From Rhynchospora pubera (taxonomy: Eukaryota; Streptophyta; Magnoliopsida; Poales; Cyperaceae), in contig CM051459.1 of NCBI GenBank assembly GCA_028095005.1, positions 316,450,513 to 316,514,512 of the forward strand: DNA of 64,000 bases, given 5' to 3'. Under the pieces are notes generated by a model that was given only the letters and a program-made list of their open reading frames with translations, did no database searches and had not been told where the DNA came from. Of this stretch, positions 10,893-22,190 are shown one piece after another. How positions within the stretch are numbered: position 1 is the stretch's first letter; every line of letters starts with the position of its first letter. The position numbers were made by a program, and so were the translations under genes.

Positions 10893-11783
10893 TGTAAAAT
10901 CCACCGCTTTAGACCATTGTTTTGACCATCTTTGACTAGTGTTGACCAAACAAATTTGATTGATTTTTGACTAGTCAAAGCATTCGGCTTATATGACTTG
11001 ATTGAAGGAATGAATAAGTTTGGGCCGAGCCCATATTTTTGCACCGCCTAAGTACTTCCTGTTTTATTATATGCCACCGAACAAAAAAAAGCTCTCAACC
11101 TTGTTAATCCGTCTCTTACTCGTGTATTCATTACCCTCATGACATGAGTCTCTCTCGTTTTCATTTCTCACCGAGCAAAAACCAAAAACCAAAGAAAAAC
11201 AATAATGGAGGTCAATTGATTATTTTGAGTTGTCGGCCGATTGGAATTCCTATGTCGCCGTCTATTGAACAGTCGTTCTGATTCGCTTGTGATTTATGAA
11301 CCTCTTTATCAGGTAACCGGACTTCTCTATATTTAATTTCGTATTGATTGAATGAATTGATTTATCGTTTGGTTTTGATTGAATATGTTTATTGTTTTGT
11401 GATTGGTATATTTTACGGGATATCGGAGTCTGGAATTGGATGTGAATTTGGATCTGAATTTTGAGCCCTGATCCTCCTGAGTTCGGGGAGGGGCCGGTCC
11501 TGATCCTCCTGGCATCGGGGAGGGACCACTCTGACTGATTGACTGGCTGGATCCGATTATCTCCGTAAAATATATTATTTGTTTTATGGATTAATCCGGT
11601 CTGATTGTATTTGTGATATTAATTAAATGTAGAGAAGCTGCGTCGTTAAATAACCGGTTACTGAGGTTTGTACCTGACTCTGTTTGTTTTTCTGTTGCGA
11701 CGTAGGTTGACGGGCCGTCGGATGGGTGTAGAAGATACCGTTCTCAGCTCGCGCCCCGCGACCCGTCGGTGCGGGACGTGACA
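10893..11783 (+). repeat. LTR B, diverged middle LTR
   Basis: 891 bp, TGTAAAATCCACC...GACGTGACA. Its first ~370 bases show little likeness to LTRs A and C, whereas its last ~500 (from TCAGGTAACCGGACTTC) are close to them with scattered substitutions. It therefore looks like an LTR with a different U3 promoter region but shared R-U5. Confidence 0.88.
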
Positions 11784-11785
11784 GA

Positions 11786-11798
11786 TGGTATCAGAGCA
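11786..11798 (+). promoter_or_regulatory. Primer-binding site 2 (initiator tRNA-Met type)
   Basis: TGGTATCAGAGCA after LTR B, in the same position relative to the LTR end as site 1. Confidence 0.88.
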
Positions 11799-11911
11799 TT
11801 CGTTCCTCGGACTGTGTTTGGGTCCAGTTCATTTCATTGGAAATTTGATTGTTGTTCAGTTGAACTTGACTTGTTATCGTCCGTTTGAATTTCGCGGACG
11901 AAATTCTTTTA

Positions 11912-11924
11912 AAGGAGGGGAGAA
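11912..11924 (+). other. Polypurine tract 2
   Basis: AAGGAGGGGAGAA directly before LTR C. The two interiors (10751-10892 and 11784-11924) differ at several positions, so they are not a fresh copy of one another. Confidence 0.85.
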
Positions 11925-12845
11925 TGTAACATTCCATCGATTTTTATCAAAGTTGACCAAACTCTGATCAATTGACTTACTTTGACCATTTGACTAAGGT
12001 ATAGACATGGAAAAGAATTAAATTTTCTCACCGCCTATGACCTGTTTTGCTACGCCGAATAGAAAAAAAAAATTTTTTTGACACCTCCTGCTTAGGTAGA
12101 TACACGTGTCATCATTCTATTAACCCTTGATTTATTAATATTCACCTTTATTTGTTAAAGCCGCATATCTTCTTCTTCCTTTGTATTTTTTCCAAGTCCG
12201 AAATGAGCTTTTACCTTTCATATACTCTCACAAAATGAATCATATCAATTTCATATAATTGAAGACAAATTGAATATTTTGATGAGTCGACCAATTGGAT
12301 TTCTGAGTCTACGTCGCAGTCAGGATAGTCGATTGGATTTGTCTATTGATTTTTGGATCGTTTTATCAGGTAACCGGACTTCTCTATATTTAATTTCGTA
12401 TTGTTTGATTGATTTGATTTGTCGTTTGATTTTGATTGAATATGTTTATTGTTTTGTGATTGGTATATTTTACGAGATATCGGAGTTTGGAATTGGATAT
12501 GGAATTGAATTTGAATTTTGAGCCCTGATCCTCCTGAGTTCGGGGAGGGGCCGGTCCTGATCCTCCTGAGATCGGGGAGGGACCACTGTGACTGACTGAT
12601 TGACTGTCTGGACCCGATTATCTCCGTAAAATATATTATTTGTTTTGTGGATTAATCTGGTCTGATTGGATTTTGATATAATAATTAAATGTAGAGAAGC
12701 TGCGTCGTTAAATAACCGGTTACTGAGGTTTGTACCTGACTCTGTTTTGTTTTTCTGTTGCGACGTAGGTTGACGGCCGTTGGATGGGTGCAGAAGATAC
12801 TGTTCCCAGCTCGCGCCCCGCGACCCGTCGGTGCGGGACGTGACA
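11925..12845 (+). repeat. LTR C of the three-LTR element
   Basis: 921 bp, practically identical to LTR A, as expected of the two outer LTRs of one recent insertion. Confidence 0.9.
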
Positions 12846-13137
12846 CACGGGGCTCCCTTTGCCATTGAGATTAAATCAGACGGCTGTGATTCATGCGCTG
12901 CACGGTCCCGCGCGGGACTGGATTTCATTTCGTGGAAATGGTGTTACATTGGGATGTTCCTTTTGTTGATTTTACAGTTGGGTATTAATTGAGGAGAATT
13001 TTGATTTGGTTTAATTTGGGGACAAATCATGTTAAATTTGTGCTTAAATGACCAATACTGAACACATTTCTCTCAGGCTCCCAATTTTCACTATTTTTAA
13101 TCTTAAATTAATAGTTTTATTTTTGTTAATTTTATAG

Positions 13138-13437
13138 AGGTCGAGAGCTTGTCCACCTTTTAGATGGCATGATGAACCCATTCTAGATCGACCAAAGGAA
13201 GTTATCAATGGGCTAGTTAGACGATTAAATAAATTCGAAAGAGAGATGAAGGCTAAGCAATCGAAGGAAAATCGTCTCAATTTAATTTTAGTCATTTATT
13301 ATTCAGTATTATTCTCTAACTATAGGTTAAGTAAAGTAATTGATATGGTTACTGGTAAAGAATCTCCAAAAAATGAAGAGTCAGATACTAATTGTATAGT
13401 TTCTTGTGTAGGGTTTCGATGTTGTTTGAAATTGTAA
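13138..13437 (+). CDS. Orphan exon-like ORF, unknown protein
   Basis: A splice acceptor (AATTTTATAG) is followed by 99 open codons to TAA at 13435. The first ~48 residues look like real coding sequence: RSRACPPFRWHDEPILDRPK, then EVINGLVRRLNKFEREMKAK, a charged amphipathic helix. After about residue 50 the composition turns hydrophobic and AT-rich, so a donor may lie near KENR (about 13280). No upstream exon was identified; the 3.2-kb MITE plus LTR insertion lies just before it and may sit in its intron or have cut it off. The family is not recognised. It could be a gene relic. Confidence 0.35.
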   Translation, partial: RSRACPPFRWHDEPILDRPKEVINGLVRRLNKFEREMKAKQSKENRLNLILVIYYSVLFSNYRLSKVIDMVTGKESPKNEESDTNCIVSCVGFRCCLKL

Positions 13438-13842
13438 TTAATATGTGCATAAGACTACTCTCGAATTGCAACACGTCGTGTCAAATTGATGGAATGCTTG
13501 TAAAATGTCAAATGCAGTGAAGATTTTTTTTTTATTTTTTAAAGTTTGACAGCCAAACGTCAAATGCAGTGAAGATTACAGGTTTCAAAACAAGAAAATT
13601 GTTGGTGTTGTCGAGTTCCTTTTGCCTATCTAAGTGAATTTGATGGAAAGTTCGTTAAAGTATATCTACTGAGAATTGAGAAATGAAATTAGCAGCTAAT
13701 TCTGAGATTGTCTACTGAGAGTTAGCTCTATCATCATAGTGATTCTGGCATCTTTGGCTGGCCAGCTTCCTTGCGAGCTTCTCTCTCTTATGTGGGCTAC
13801 TCAAACTATAGATATTCCATAATGAACTACAAACCGAATGTA

Positions 13843-13925
13843 AAAAATATTCCAAAGATAAGAAATGATATCAATCAATTTGACACCCTATGTAAAAAAT
13901 ATTCCAAAGATAAGAAATGATATCT
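13843..13925 (+). repeat. Direct duplication of about 35 bp
   Basis: ATGTAAAAAATATTCCAAAG followed by ATAAGAAATGATATC occurs twice, starts about 51 bases apart, separated by AATCAATTTGACACCCT. Local tandem slippage product. Confidence 0.75.
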
Positions 13926-14506
13926 TTGGTCTCTCTTAATGCCTTTCAACTTGTCCCTATGCATGGCTTTTTGGGCTATACCAGTAGAAGGGCCTTTACT
14001 TGCCTCCATTCCTCGAGCGACTGGGAAGACAGAGAGAGAGAGAGAGAGAGCTCAACGGGACTGGGGCAAGGAAGAGGGGACCAAACGGAGAGAACGAGAA
14101 AACTAACGCTACAATTGACAAAGAAGGAGACGGTCCTCATTGAACCGTCTATTTAAATCTGAAAGTTCACGCTATGAGATGTCCACTGAAATTCTAATAA
14201 GATTTTCAGTGCATCCATCCTCACCGTACATCTATTTTTTACACAAATCTTAATACTATCTAAAGGCTAAAAACTAAATAGGATAATTTCTCGGTCCTTT
14301 CCAAAGGAGAATAGCAAATCTCTAAAAAACAATATATATGTTAGGTTAATAATTTATTTTTTAATCATAAAGGAAGAAGGATTTAAATAAAAATTATATA
14401 AAAAATCAAAATCACAACTTTACTCTGTAGATGTGGACAAATCAATTTTGTTGACTTGCAACAATGAAAAACATGGGACCAACCATTTGTTTACCGGTTA
14501 CTCTTT
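13926..14506. other. Intergenic, no gene seen
   Basis: Contains a short GA-rich run (about 14030-14050) and AT-rich DNA. An open frame across 13917-14156 has low-complexity content and no recognisable domain. Confidence 0.4.
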
Positions 14507-14655
14507 GGCTCTGTTTGGATAGGTGTGGGAAGAAGGAAAGAAGAGAAGAAGTGGGAAAAAGTATTGGGAAGTGTGTAACTTTGTGAAGAGTTTGGATTGC
14601 TTATAATTTTTTTTTTCTTCTTCTTCTTCTTTCTTCCAACGATCCAAACGCACCC
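14507..14655. mobile_element. Harbinger-type MITE (GTTTGGAT family)
   Basis: Starts GGCTCTGTTTGGAT, ends GATCCAAACGCACCC, flanked by the 3-bp repeat TTT. The interior has a purine-rich arm (GGAAGAAGGAAAGAAG) paired to a pyrimidine-rich arm, and a shared core GTGTGTAACTTTGTGAAGAG. The 3-bp target duplications seen across the family point to PIF/Harbinger. Confidence 0.75.
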
Positions 14656-15501
14656 TTTAATCTTTGATTGGCCTACATATTAAATTATTTGGGCTTGTTG
14701 ACTTTCTTTTTATTTTGACCTTACATTTTAATTTGATCTAGTTTTGCTTCACCTAATAAGTTTGAAAAATTACATACTTTTGAACCATTTTACCAGCATA
14801 TAGAAACAAAGGACATGTGCAATTTAAGAATACATTTTGCAAATGAAAGAAATTGAACCTTTGAAGCTCTTGATCATAACTCTGAAATTATTTACCCTTT
14901 TTTTTTCTTTTTTGCATGGATAAAAATGATATGGATTAATGAAATTGTTATTGTTACTATCTGTCCTTGTTAAGGAAAAAAAATCACACAGGTTTGCTTC
15001 TCAATTGTTACTTACATCACAAGCTTGCAAATTTAGGCCGGACCTAATGAATTCTCTATATATTCTTGAAAATGCATGATTGTCATGTCATGTTGTATAG
15101 TTCATAATTTCATCAAAATGCAAAATTCGCCGGATGTTTTTTTGGATCGATCAAGGAATGTGGTACTGCCAAATGATAGCAATGTTATAATCTTGTATAA
15201 TTGGAAGAGATGTCCGGTGAGAACGAGTCGTGAGCTGGTGAAATAATTCGAAATAATATTAAAAATGGTTTATGGCAACCAAGACGACGTGGAATTGTGG
15301 AAACTATTTTATTTTCTATAATTTCAAGATTTATTTGTTATTAAATTTTAATTATTTATTTAAAAAATATGTACCCACAGATTTGGTATATCTTCTGGTT
15401 CCCATTTGTTGCTTGCTAGATTATTGCTTTCTGGCATATTTATTTTTTTGCACCTTGTTGGAATCTACTTGTACCGGTATATGTTACTTCTTGTTGGCTG
15501 T

Positions 15502-15570
15502 GTTTGGATATAAGAAGAAGGAAGAAGAAGAAGAAGGAAGAAGGAAGAAAAAAAATTACAAGATCAAGCA
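15502..15570. mobile_element. Partial copy of the GTTTGGAT MITE
   Basis: CTGTGTTTGGATATAAGAAG followed by the GAAGAAGAAG arm and AAAAAAAATTACAA matches the left half of the 23607 and 25918 copies; the right half is missing or diverged. Confidence 0.5.
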
Positions 15571-16394
15571 ACTACAGATATCTGAGTTCCTTTGGAATTC
15601 AATTACAAGATCAATAAGTTGCGTATTATTTCACAAGAAACAATAAAAATTATTTTTTTAAATAACTCAAGTAAATTGGAATTAGCGGTATGTTTAGATG
15701 ATTATAATTTAAGTTTACTGGAATCAAATTTTGCACAAAGGTGTTACGCCTTAATTATCATATGTCATGTATATAACCCTTCTCTACGATTGTTTTTTTT
15801 TTTTTTTAATAACTTGTGTACCAGATGAGAAATAAATTTCAATCACGTGTCTCTAAGATGCTTGCATCAAATTTGCAAGTTCTAAAATTATGCTTTGTTA
15901 TGTGGCATCTTCATTTGTCTGCTATTGATGCTTCGCATTTTTACTTTTGTTTTTTTTTCTTGAAACTTATATAACTAATTTATTAGTTGGAATGTTACAA
16001 CTTACAAGCCATGGACAACCGAATGAAAGGAAGCGGTAGGGGCAGCGTTTGTCAAACGAGAAAAGATGTTGAGTCCAATATTTTCTTCCCGTCCATTCTA
16101 TTCTAAATCGGAGGAGAAACTATTTCAATAGAAAGGGAAAGATTGAAGGGAATTGATTCCCCTCCTTAAAATTTTACCTTTGCGATTTTCTTTCATCCAA
16201 ACAAGAATAATTTTAAAATTCCCCTTTTTTTTTCTTCCCTTTCCACCGCGTACCTCCCATCCGAACACAGTGTAAGTGGAAACCATGTCACGGCAAGCAG
16301 ATACCGAAATTAAAAATAAGGAGTGGGCATTTTAGTTTTTTTCCATGTAAGAACTCAAACACTAATTAAAAATTCTTAATTTATGATTTACAAA
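15571..16394. other. Intergenic, no gene seen
   Basis: AT-rich with homopolymer runs. A weak inverted-repeat signature around 16030-16270 may be a decayed MITE; not pursued. Confidence 0.3.
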
Positions 16395-17080
16395 TCAGGA
16401 TCATTCCCGATTTTCACCATCCCTATCATCCCTATCAGTTATTAAACACATTTTCTATTTTTAGCTATTATTTTCCATTTCGCTCTTCTTTTCTGCTTCC
16501 CTCTCTCTCGCGTACGCTGTCTCTCCCACCCTTTCCCCTCCCCCTTCTCCATCCCACATACGTTGTCTCACCCACCCCTCCCCCTCCCCTCCCCCCTCCC
16601 ACTCCCTCACACTTCATAACCGTTGAAATTACTATACATAAATGTTGAAGTTAATATCGTAATTGTTGAACTTAAATAGATAACTGTTGAAGTCAATATA
16701 TACAATTGTTGAAATTATTATCGTAACTATTGTATATATTAACTTCAACAGTTATAATATTAAATTCAACAATTATAAATATTAACTTCAACAGTTAGGA
16801 TATTAACCTCAACAGTTATATATATTAAGTTCAACAGTTACAATAATAATTTCAACAATTGTATATATTGACTTCAACAATTATGAAGTGTGTGGGAGGG
16901 AGGAGGGGTGGGGGGACAATGTACGCGGGAGGGAGGAGTGAGGAGGGGGAGGGGTGAGAGTGACAGTGTACGCGGGAGGAGGGAGGACAGCGTACTCTGG
17001 AATGAGTTAGTTCAGTACTGGATAACGCGGAGATGATGAAAATGATAAAAGCTTAGGATGGTCCTAAGCAATTCCGTTTA
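16395..17080. mobile_element. Foldback element with a short-repeat core
   Basis: Outer arms GATTTTCACCATCC (16412) and GATGATGAAAATGATAAAAG (17030) are inverted. Inside them come a C/T-rich arm with CGCGTACGCTGTCTC and CCCTCCCC runs (16500-16610) and its G/A-rich mirror with GGGAGGAGGGG and GTGTACGCGGGAGG (16890-16990). The core (16620-16885) is a run of about a dozen short units of the form AACTGTTGAAGTTAATAT, reading forward in the left half and as the complement in the right half, so the whole ~680 bp is one large palindrome. No coding potential. Confidence 0.75.
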
Positions 17081-18001
17081 CAAATTTTTATTTTATACCA
17101 AACACAATTTAACTTTGAATGAATAGAGTAACTTAACTAGTTACAAATTCTTAACTTAGCAAATGAGGTACCGACATCGTTCAGTATCGGATTTCTAATT
17201 AAGTCCTATACTAGGTGATATCAGACTCTAATATTCCGATATCAGTATCGGACTTTCAAAGACCGATATTGCAATAACAGTTTTGAAATTCTAAATAATT
17301 AGTAATATAATCAAAATTTTTTATTATTTTAATAATAGTTTTAATTTTTTCGGTGTAAATTGTTCAGGCCCCCAGTCGTCCATCTAAACAAACAATTAAT
17401 TGTTCTTAACTAACCAGCCTACACTTGACGAATTATCTTCCGAAGAAGATGATCCAAGAGAAAAATAGACTAAAAATCTAGAAATCGCCTTAAGCATCGC
17501 TTGTAAAGGTTAAACTAAGCTTGAGTCACTTAATGTGCATGACTCCATTTTTTTTACATGTAACGCAATTTGGTTCCCCCGTTTGGGACACTTTCTTTAA
17601 AAAAGAAAGAAAAAAGATAAATGACTGAAGTTTAAAGATTTTTTCACGGAAGATTAAAAAAAACAAGGGAGCTTTCCGAATATTATTCGACTAAAGTATA
17701 GTGAATTATAAATTATGGCGGTTTGGTGTGTTGACACTAACAGATTCGAATTACCGCAACATGACACGCCACATGTATGGATTTAACACGACACGGGTGT
17801 GTTGGTGTGGCATGTTAAAACTATATCGTATTGGCATTTTCAGTAAAGTGATAAGGTTTAACACGACACGGTACTATTTGACACAACACAATACAGTTCC
17901 ATATATTTTTTTAAAAAAAATTTAAAATTCAAAATTAAATAAATAGTATAGAAATATTAATGTATTATGAAAAGAAACTAAGTTGATTTGCAATTTCACA
18001 T

Positions 18002-21000
18002 TGTCACACCCCAAGATCGGGGGTGACGACAGCTGCCGCGTATGCACGTTTACCTTCGTACACACGCAAGGCGTACCTTAAGTTTTCCATTTTATAATAA
18101 ATGATGAATAATGTCATGCAATCAAAATACAATTTATAAGATTCCAAATCATATTTATATCCATGCATCATAACCCTGAATGCAATACTTTATAACCAAA
18201 TTGAAATATTTGCATATAATTATAAATTGAGAATGTAGCTTACGGTATGTATTTAGAAAATAATGTTGCATGGGCATAATTTAAACATGAGAGGTTCATG
18301 CATATAGATAAAAATAAACAAGAGTTGAACATCAAATATGACATTTCAGTTCAAGTATTTGAGATATATTTACAAACGCATAATCACAGAACAATGATAA
18401 ATATAGATTATCTTAGCAATGTTACATTACAGACTTCAAAATGTGAAAGCATATGTATACTTCAAATAGAAAAGTTACAGATAATAATACGAATAACTAC
18501 TAAAAATACCTTCAACTCAATGCTTCTAATATGGATATAGCATACTTACATAATGAGAACATGCATGCATGCTACATAGGCAGTAGCTAAGGACCTAAGG
18601 TACATATACCCTCTCCAAAATAATTACAAGTATATGAGCTAACTAGTTTGTCATTAAATATGCAGTAATACACAAACAGATACTAATGTGTAAGCTTAGT
18701 TCCAAAAATTAAAATGTACAGTGCATGAGAATCACATGCTACTCATCAAGTGATAATAAAAGGCTTAATCTTTTACAGCTCTAACCCTGCTTCCTAACCC
18801 TGGAACCCACAAAAGTGGAAGAGTGAGATAAATAAAATTTATCTCAGTACGGTATTCAGTTCCAGACACTTGAATTTTAATTATAAGTTTAGAAACTAAT
18901 TACATTACTGAGCTAAATAATTATAATTAACAAATCAAATCAACAAACATTTACACTTTTTTTAAGTAAACATAACCATATTAAGTTAAATCAATTAATG
19001 CAATATGAAACATGAGCTCAGCACCAATTCAATAATAATTTCAGATCTCAAAGTATAACAAATGTCGACTCATTTGGTTGGACAATTATCTAATATGCAA
19101 GTCTGGTTTATCACAAGTCAATTATTTCAGTCATTTCCTTCAGATACCGCGAACCACCTTTTAAGATGGATGCCAACGGCCAATTCAATTCATATATAAT
19201 TCAATCAATTAAATCATCAAAATGTACAAGCAAGCTGGGAACACTCACACTTCGGACCATTCTAGACTGGACCTACTGAGTCCCGGTACATAAGCGCATA
19301 TTACACGGTGCTTGGTAGGATGGGTCATGACTCCACCTCCAAACATTACGAGTGTCTATCTCAACCACACAAGCTGTACTTACCTCAATCAATTTACATT
19401 TCAATCGGATACCATTCAAAATGCCATTGTACAATCATGCATTTTTTTATACATAAACAGAATTTCATGAGTGCCACAATTTATGAACACAACATGCAAT
19501 CTGCTAATTAAGTCTTTCTATAAAAACAAAATTAAAACTCAAGTGAAATTCGTACCTGCAACAAAATAATAGTAGCACGTACACAAAGTATTCCTATATA
19601 CCGATGGTAACCTGTTCTTGACTCATGCCCTGACCTTTTTTTGAAATAAAATAAGAACTAAGGTAAGTCCTTACTCAAACAACAAACAACAAACAATATT
19701 AATCCCTATTCAAGAAAACAAGTTAGAACAAAATAAATTCTGAAATTTCTTGTTTAAAAATTAGAAGGTTAACTCCCATGTAGTGCTATATCATTGATCC
19801 CACTCTACTAGTAGTATCAAACAGTGCAGCAGTGAGCAGTGGTACCAAACAATGCCAATTTGGTTAGTGTAAACAACCATAAGCTGAAATCAAAAGTTCT
19901 CTTTTATATAAATCAGCTTCTGAAAAACACACAAGTGCAAAATCATATAAGCAAAACAACAAGCAATAGAAATTCATATTCTAAACTTGTTACTGGAAAT
20001 TTAGAGGTCTAATTCTCGAATTATAATAATTAGTAATAGCAATTAATGAATTTCAAAGCCGAGCAGAATTTAATAGTGTTGGGAAGTGGTACAGAACAAT
20101 GCAAGAATGGTATCAATTAGTGATTAGAAGGCTGGAAAATTTATGGTATAACCAGCAAAGGGTAATTTTGACAGTTTTACAAAATTCTTTTTTATTTCAC
20201 GAACGGCTCAACAGAATCAAATAAAAATTGAGCTGTAGACGATGCATGATAGGACGTATCTCCTATAAAAATTTCATAACGTTTGGACATAGAGATTAAT
20301 TATAATGGATTTTCGAAATCAGACAGAATTAGGTTTCAGAAAATCTGTTCCAGCAAATCATGCCAGCAAATACGTCTGAAGATTCATTCCTCTAAACCCT
20401 TCAAATAAATCTCTAAAAATTTTGCAAAAATTACAGAAGCTGCCTCTGGATGTCTATTTTAAGATCTAAAAGTTTCAAGTCTTAACTGCAAATAAAGAAT
20501 AAACGAAAAATAAAAACTGCACTGGGGTCTAACTGTTTCAGAAAACTGTTTTTCAAAACTTGCCCTGGTTTCAAAAATCGTGTAAAAATACCAACCAATC
20601 TCAGAAAAATTCACTTTAGATACCAAAATTTTCATCTGGAAATCTAGTTTCAAACAAAACTATTCTCACATCCAAATTCGAAACAGAATAATAGCAGTTA
20701 CTTAAAAACTGATGCAAGGTCACAACGGTAACAGAAAAAATTGTAAATGTGCTTATTCAACTTGCCTCTTTGAAATTAATTTGAGGAATAACAAAAGGTA
20801 GAAATCTAATTCAAATCAACAAATTTACTTACTCAGTATATGCAATGAATTAGAAGTGTGCAAAATCGGAAGAGACCTTCTAAGTTTCAGTTTCTGCCTC
20901 TGCTGGGCTAGAGAAGCCTTCTTCTTAGTTGGAATCTGATTTTTCTATAAATTTTTTTGCTTGAATTTTCAGAAGTTGGGTACGGCAAGAGAGAGAGAGA

Positions 21001-21707
21001 ATAGCTCCATTGAGAAGGGAACAAGGGAAATAAAGAGGAAGAGGAAGGCATGAGAGAACCAGATCCATAAATCATGGAAAAAGCCTTCCCCAAAGTTTTA
21101 TACCACTCACTTTATTTATTTGCACATGGTGCAAGAATAATTCAGTGAACCTAAGACATATTTCAAACGGGTCCTACTAGTAAGGGAAAGATATATTTAA
21201 GGGTGTGTTTGGATGAGCATGGAATAAGGAATAAGAATAAGAAATTTCGGTATGCGTGCTTATCCAAATTCCTTATTCTTATACCATGGTTTTGTTAGTA
21301 TAGGAATAAGGGCCCAAATTCCTTATTCTTGTGTTGTTTGGGTTGCACAAGAATAAGAATAAGCACGCATACCGAAATTTCTTATTCTTATTCCTTATTC
21401 CATGCTCATCCAAACACACCCTTAAAGAATACCAAAGTTAAGAGCACACATGATAATTTAAGTAACATGGTATCCAATGGATTTCACTATCCTTGTATAC
21501 AAACGATCAAGTATACTGAAGATTGACTTTTTAAATATTACTATATCCCACAATATATCCAAATAATTAATTCTTATAAAGTAGACTATACATATGAACA
21601 TTTAAATTTAGAAAGTAATATCAATCAAATTGGAAATTCAGTCATGCACTAGTAAAATTTCACGAGAAATGCAGAGACAGTAGATATTCAAAATTCAGGA
21701 TATGACA
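18002..21707 (-). mobile_element. 3.7-kb solo LTR nested in the hAT-like element
   Basis: Bounded by TGTCACACCCC (18002) and GGATATGACA (21707), with the perfect 5-bp duplication CACAT on both sides (17997-18001, 21708-21712). Homology to 1-687 shows that its 3' end is at 18002, so it reads on the minus strand. A TATA-like GTATAAAAC on the minus strand near 21100 precedes a leader, as in an LTR promoter. No primer-binding site, gag or pol adjoins it, so it is a solo LTR left by recombination, unusually long. Confidence 0.72.
21201..21421. mobile_element. Near-perfect hairpin MITE inside the solo LTR
   Basis: GGGTGTGTTTGGATGAGCAT at the left is exactly inverted at the right (ATGCTCATCCAAACACACCC); the arms continue through GGAATAAGGAATAAGAATAAG. 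TTAA lies on both sides. Third level of the nest. Confidence 0.85.
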
Positions 21708-22190
21708 CACATTTTTTTAAAATTTCAAATTCAAAATTGTGATGGATTATTTGAAATTTAAAGAAAAAATATCATAAGAATATATAATTTTTCAACAAGA
21801 TATTACCGATTAACATCATCTAGTTTCTATTATTTTTGTAATAATACATTTTATCAAGAAATATAAAAAAAACAATTCTCATGTAGAAAATGAATCTCAA
21901 AATTTTAATTCGAATTTTTTTAGATTTTTTTCAATTTTTAAATATTTTTAATAATTTTTGGCAATTTTTATCAAAACAATAATAATAAGCTTCTAACACG
22001 GTTGATACGATTACCAACTGTGTCGTTTCAGTTTGTGTGTTGTGTTGGCATTTCTCTCCACTCAACACGACCCGACACAATACGATTGAAAATATAATTT
22101 GTGTCAACACGACACGACACGGTGCTAAACACACCCGTATTTGATACGACACACCACAACACGCTAAGATTGTAATTCACTACTGAAGTA

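Larger units (their letters stand above)
9830..12845 (+). mobile_element. LTR element with three LTRs and no coding interior
   Basis: Flanked by a perfect 5-bp target duplication CACGG (9825-9829, 12846-12850). Order: LTR A 9830-10750, interior 10751-10892, LTR B 10893-11783, interior 11784-11924, LTR C 11925-12845. Each LTR starts TGTAA and ends GACGTGACA. Each interior of about 142 bases has only a tRNA-Met-type primer-binding site (TGGTATCAGAGCA) at its start and a polypurine tract (GGAGGGGAGAA) at its end. The phrase GCGGACGAAATTCTTTT before the polypurine tract is typical of plant Ty3/gypsy (Tekay/Del-like) elements. No gag or pol. LTRs A and C are the same length (921) and by eye differ at one base in an A/T run; LTR B is 891 bp with a different first half. 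Confidence 0.9.
9731..12931. mobile_element. Small Mutator-type MITE split by an LTR element
   Basis: The two halves (9731-9829 and 12851-12931, about 180 bp together) are flanked by a perfect 10-bp direct repeat GTGGAAATGG (9721-9730 and 12932-12941). The ends are inverted repeats around TCCCGCGCGGGACCGT. A second family member lies at 41224-41396 (173 bp, 11-bp duplication), sharing AGCCGTCYGAT and ATCTCAATGG. Target duplications of 9-11 bp fit the Mutator superfamily. The LTR element at 9830-12845 inserted in its middle. Confidence 0.75.
17699..22182. mobile_element. hAT-like element interrupted by a solo LTR
   Basis: Ends TAGTGAATTATAA and its inverse TTCACTA, flanked by 8-bp near-identical repeats CTAAAGTA (17691-17698) and CTGAAGTA (22183-22190). 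Both ends carry subterminal inverted repeats rich in the words ACACGACACGG and GTGTGTTG. Without the inserted LTR it would be about 770 bp, with no transposase frame, so it is a non-autonomous element. The 8-bp duplication suggests hAT. Confidence 0.7.

Noticed and set aside
12470..12928. 152-codon minus-strand frame across LTR C and MITE
   Set aside because: Spans the LTR end, target duplication and MITE, so it cannot be an evolved gene.
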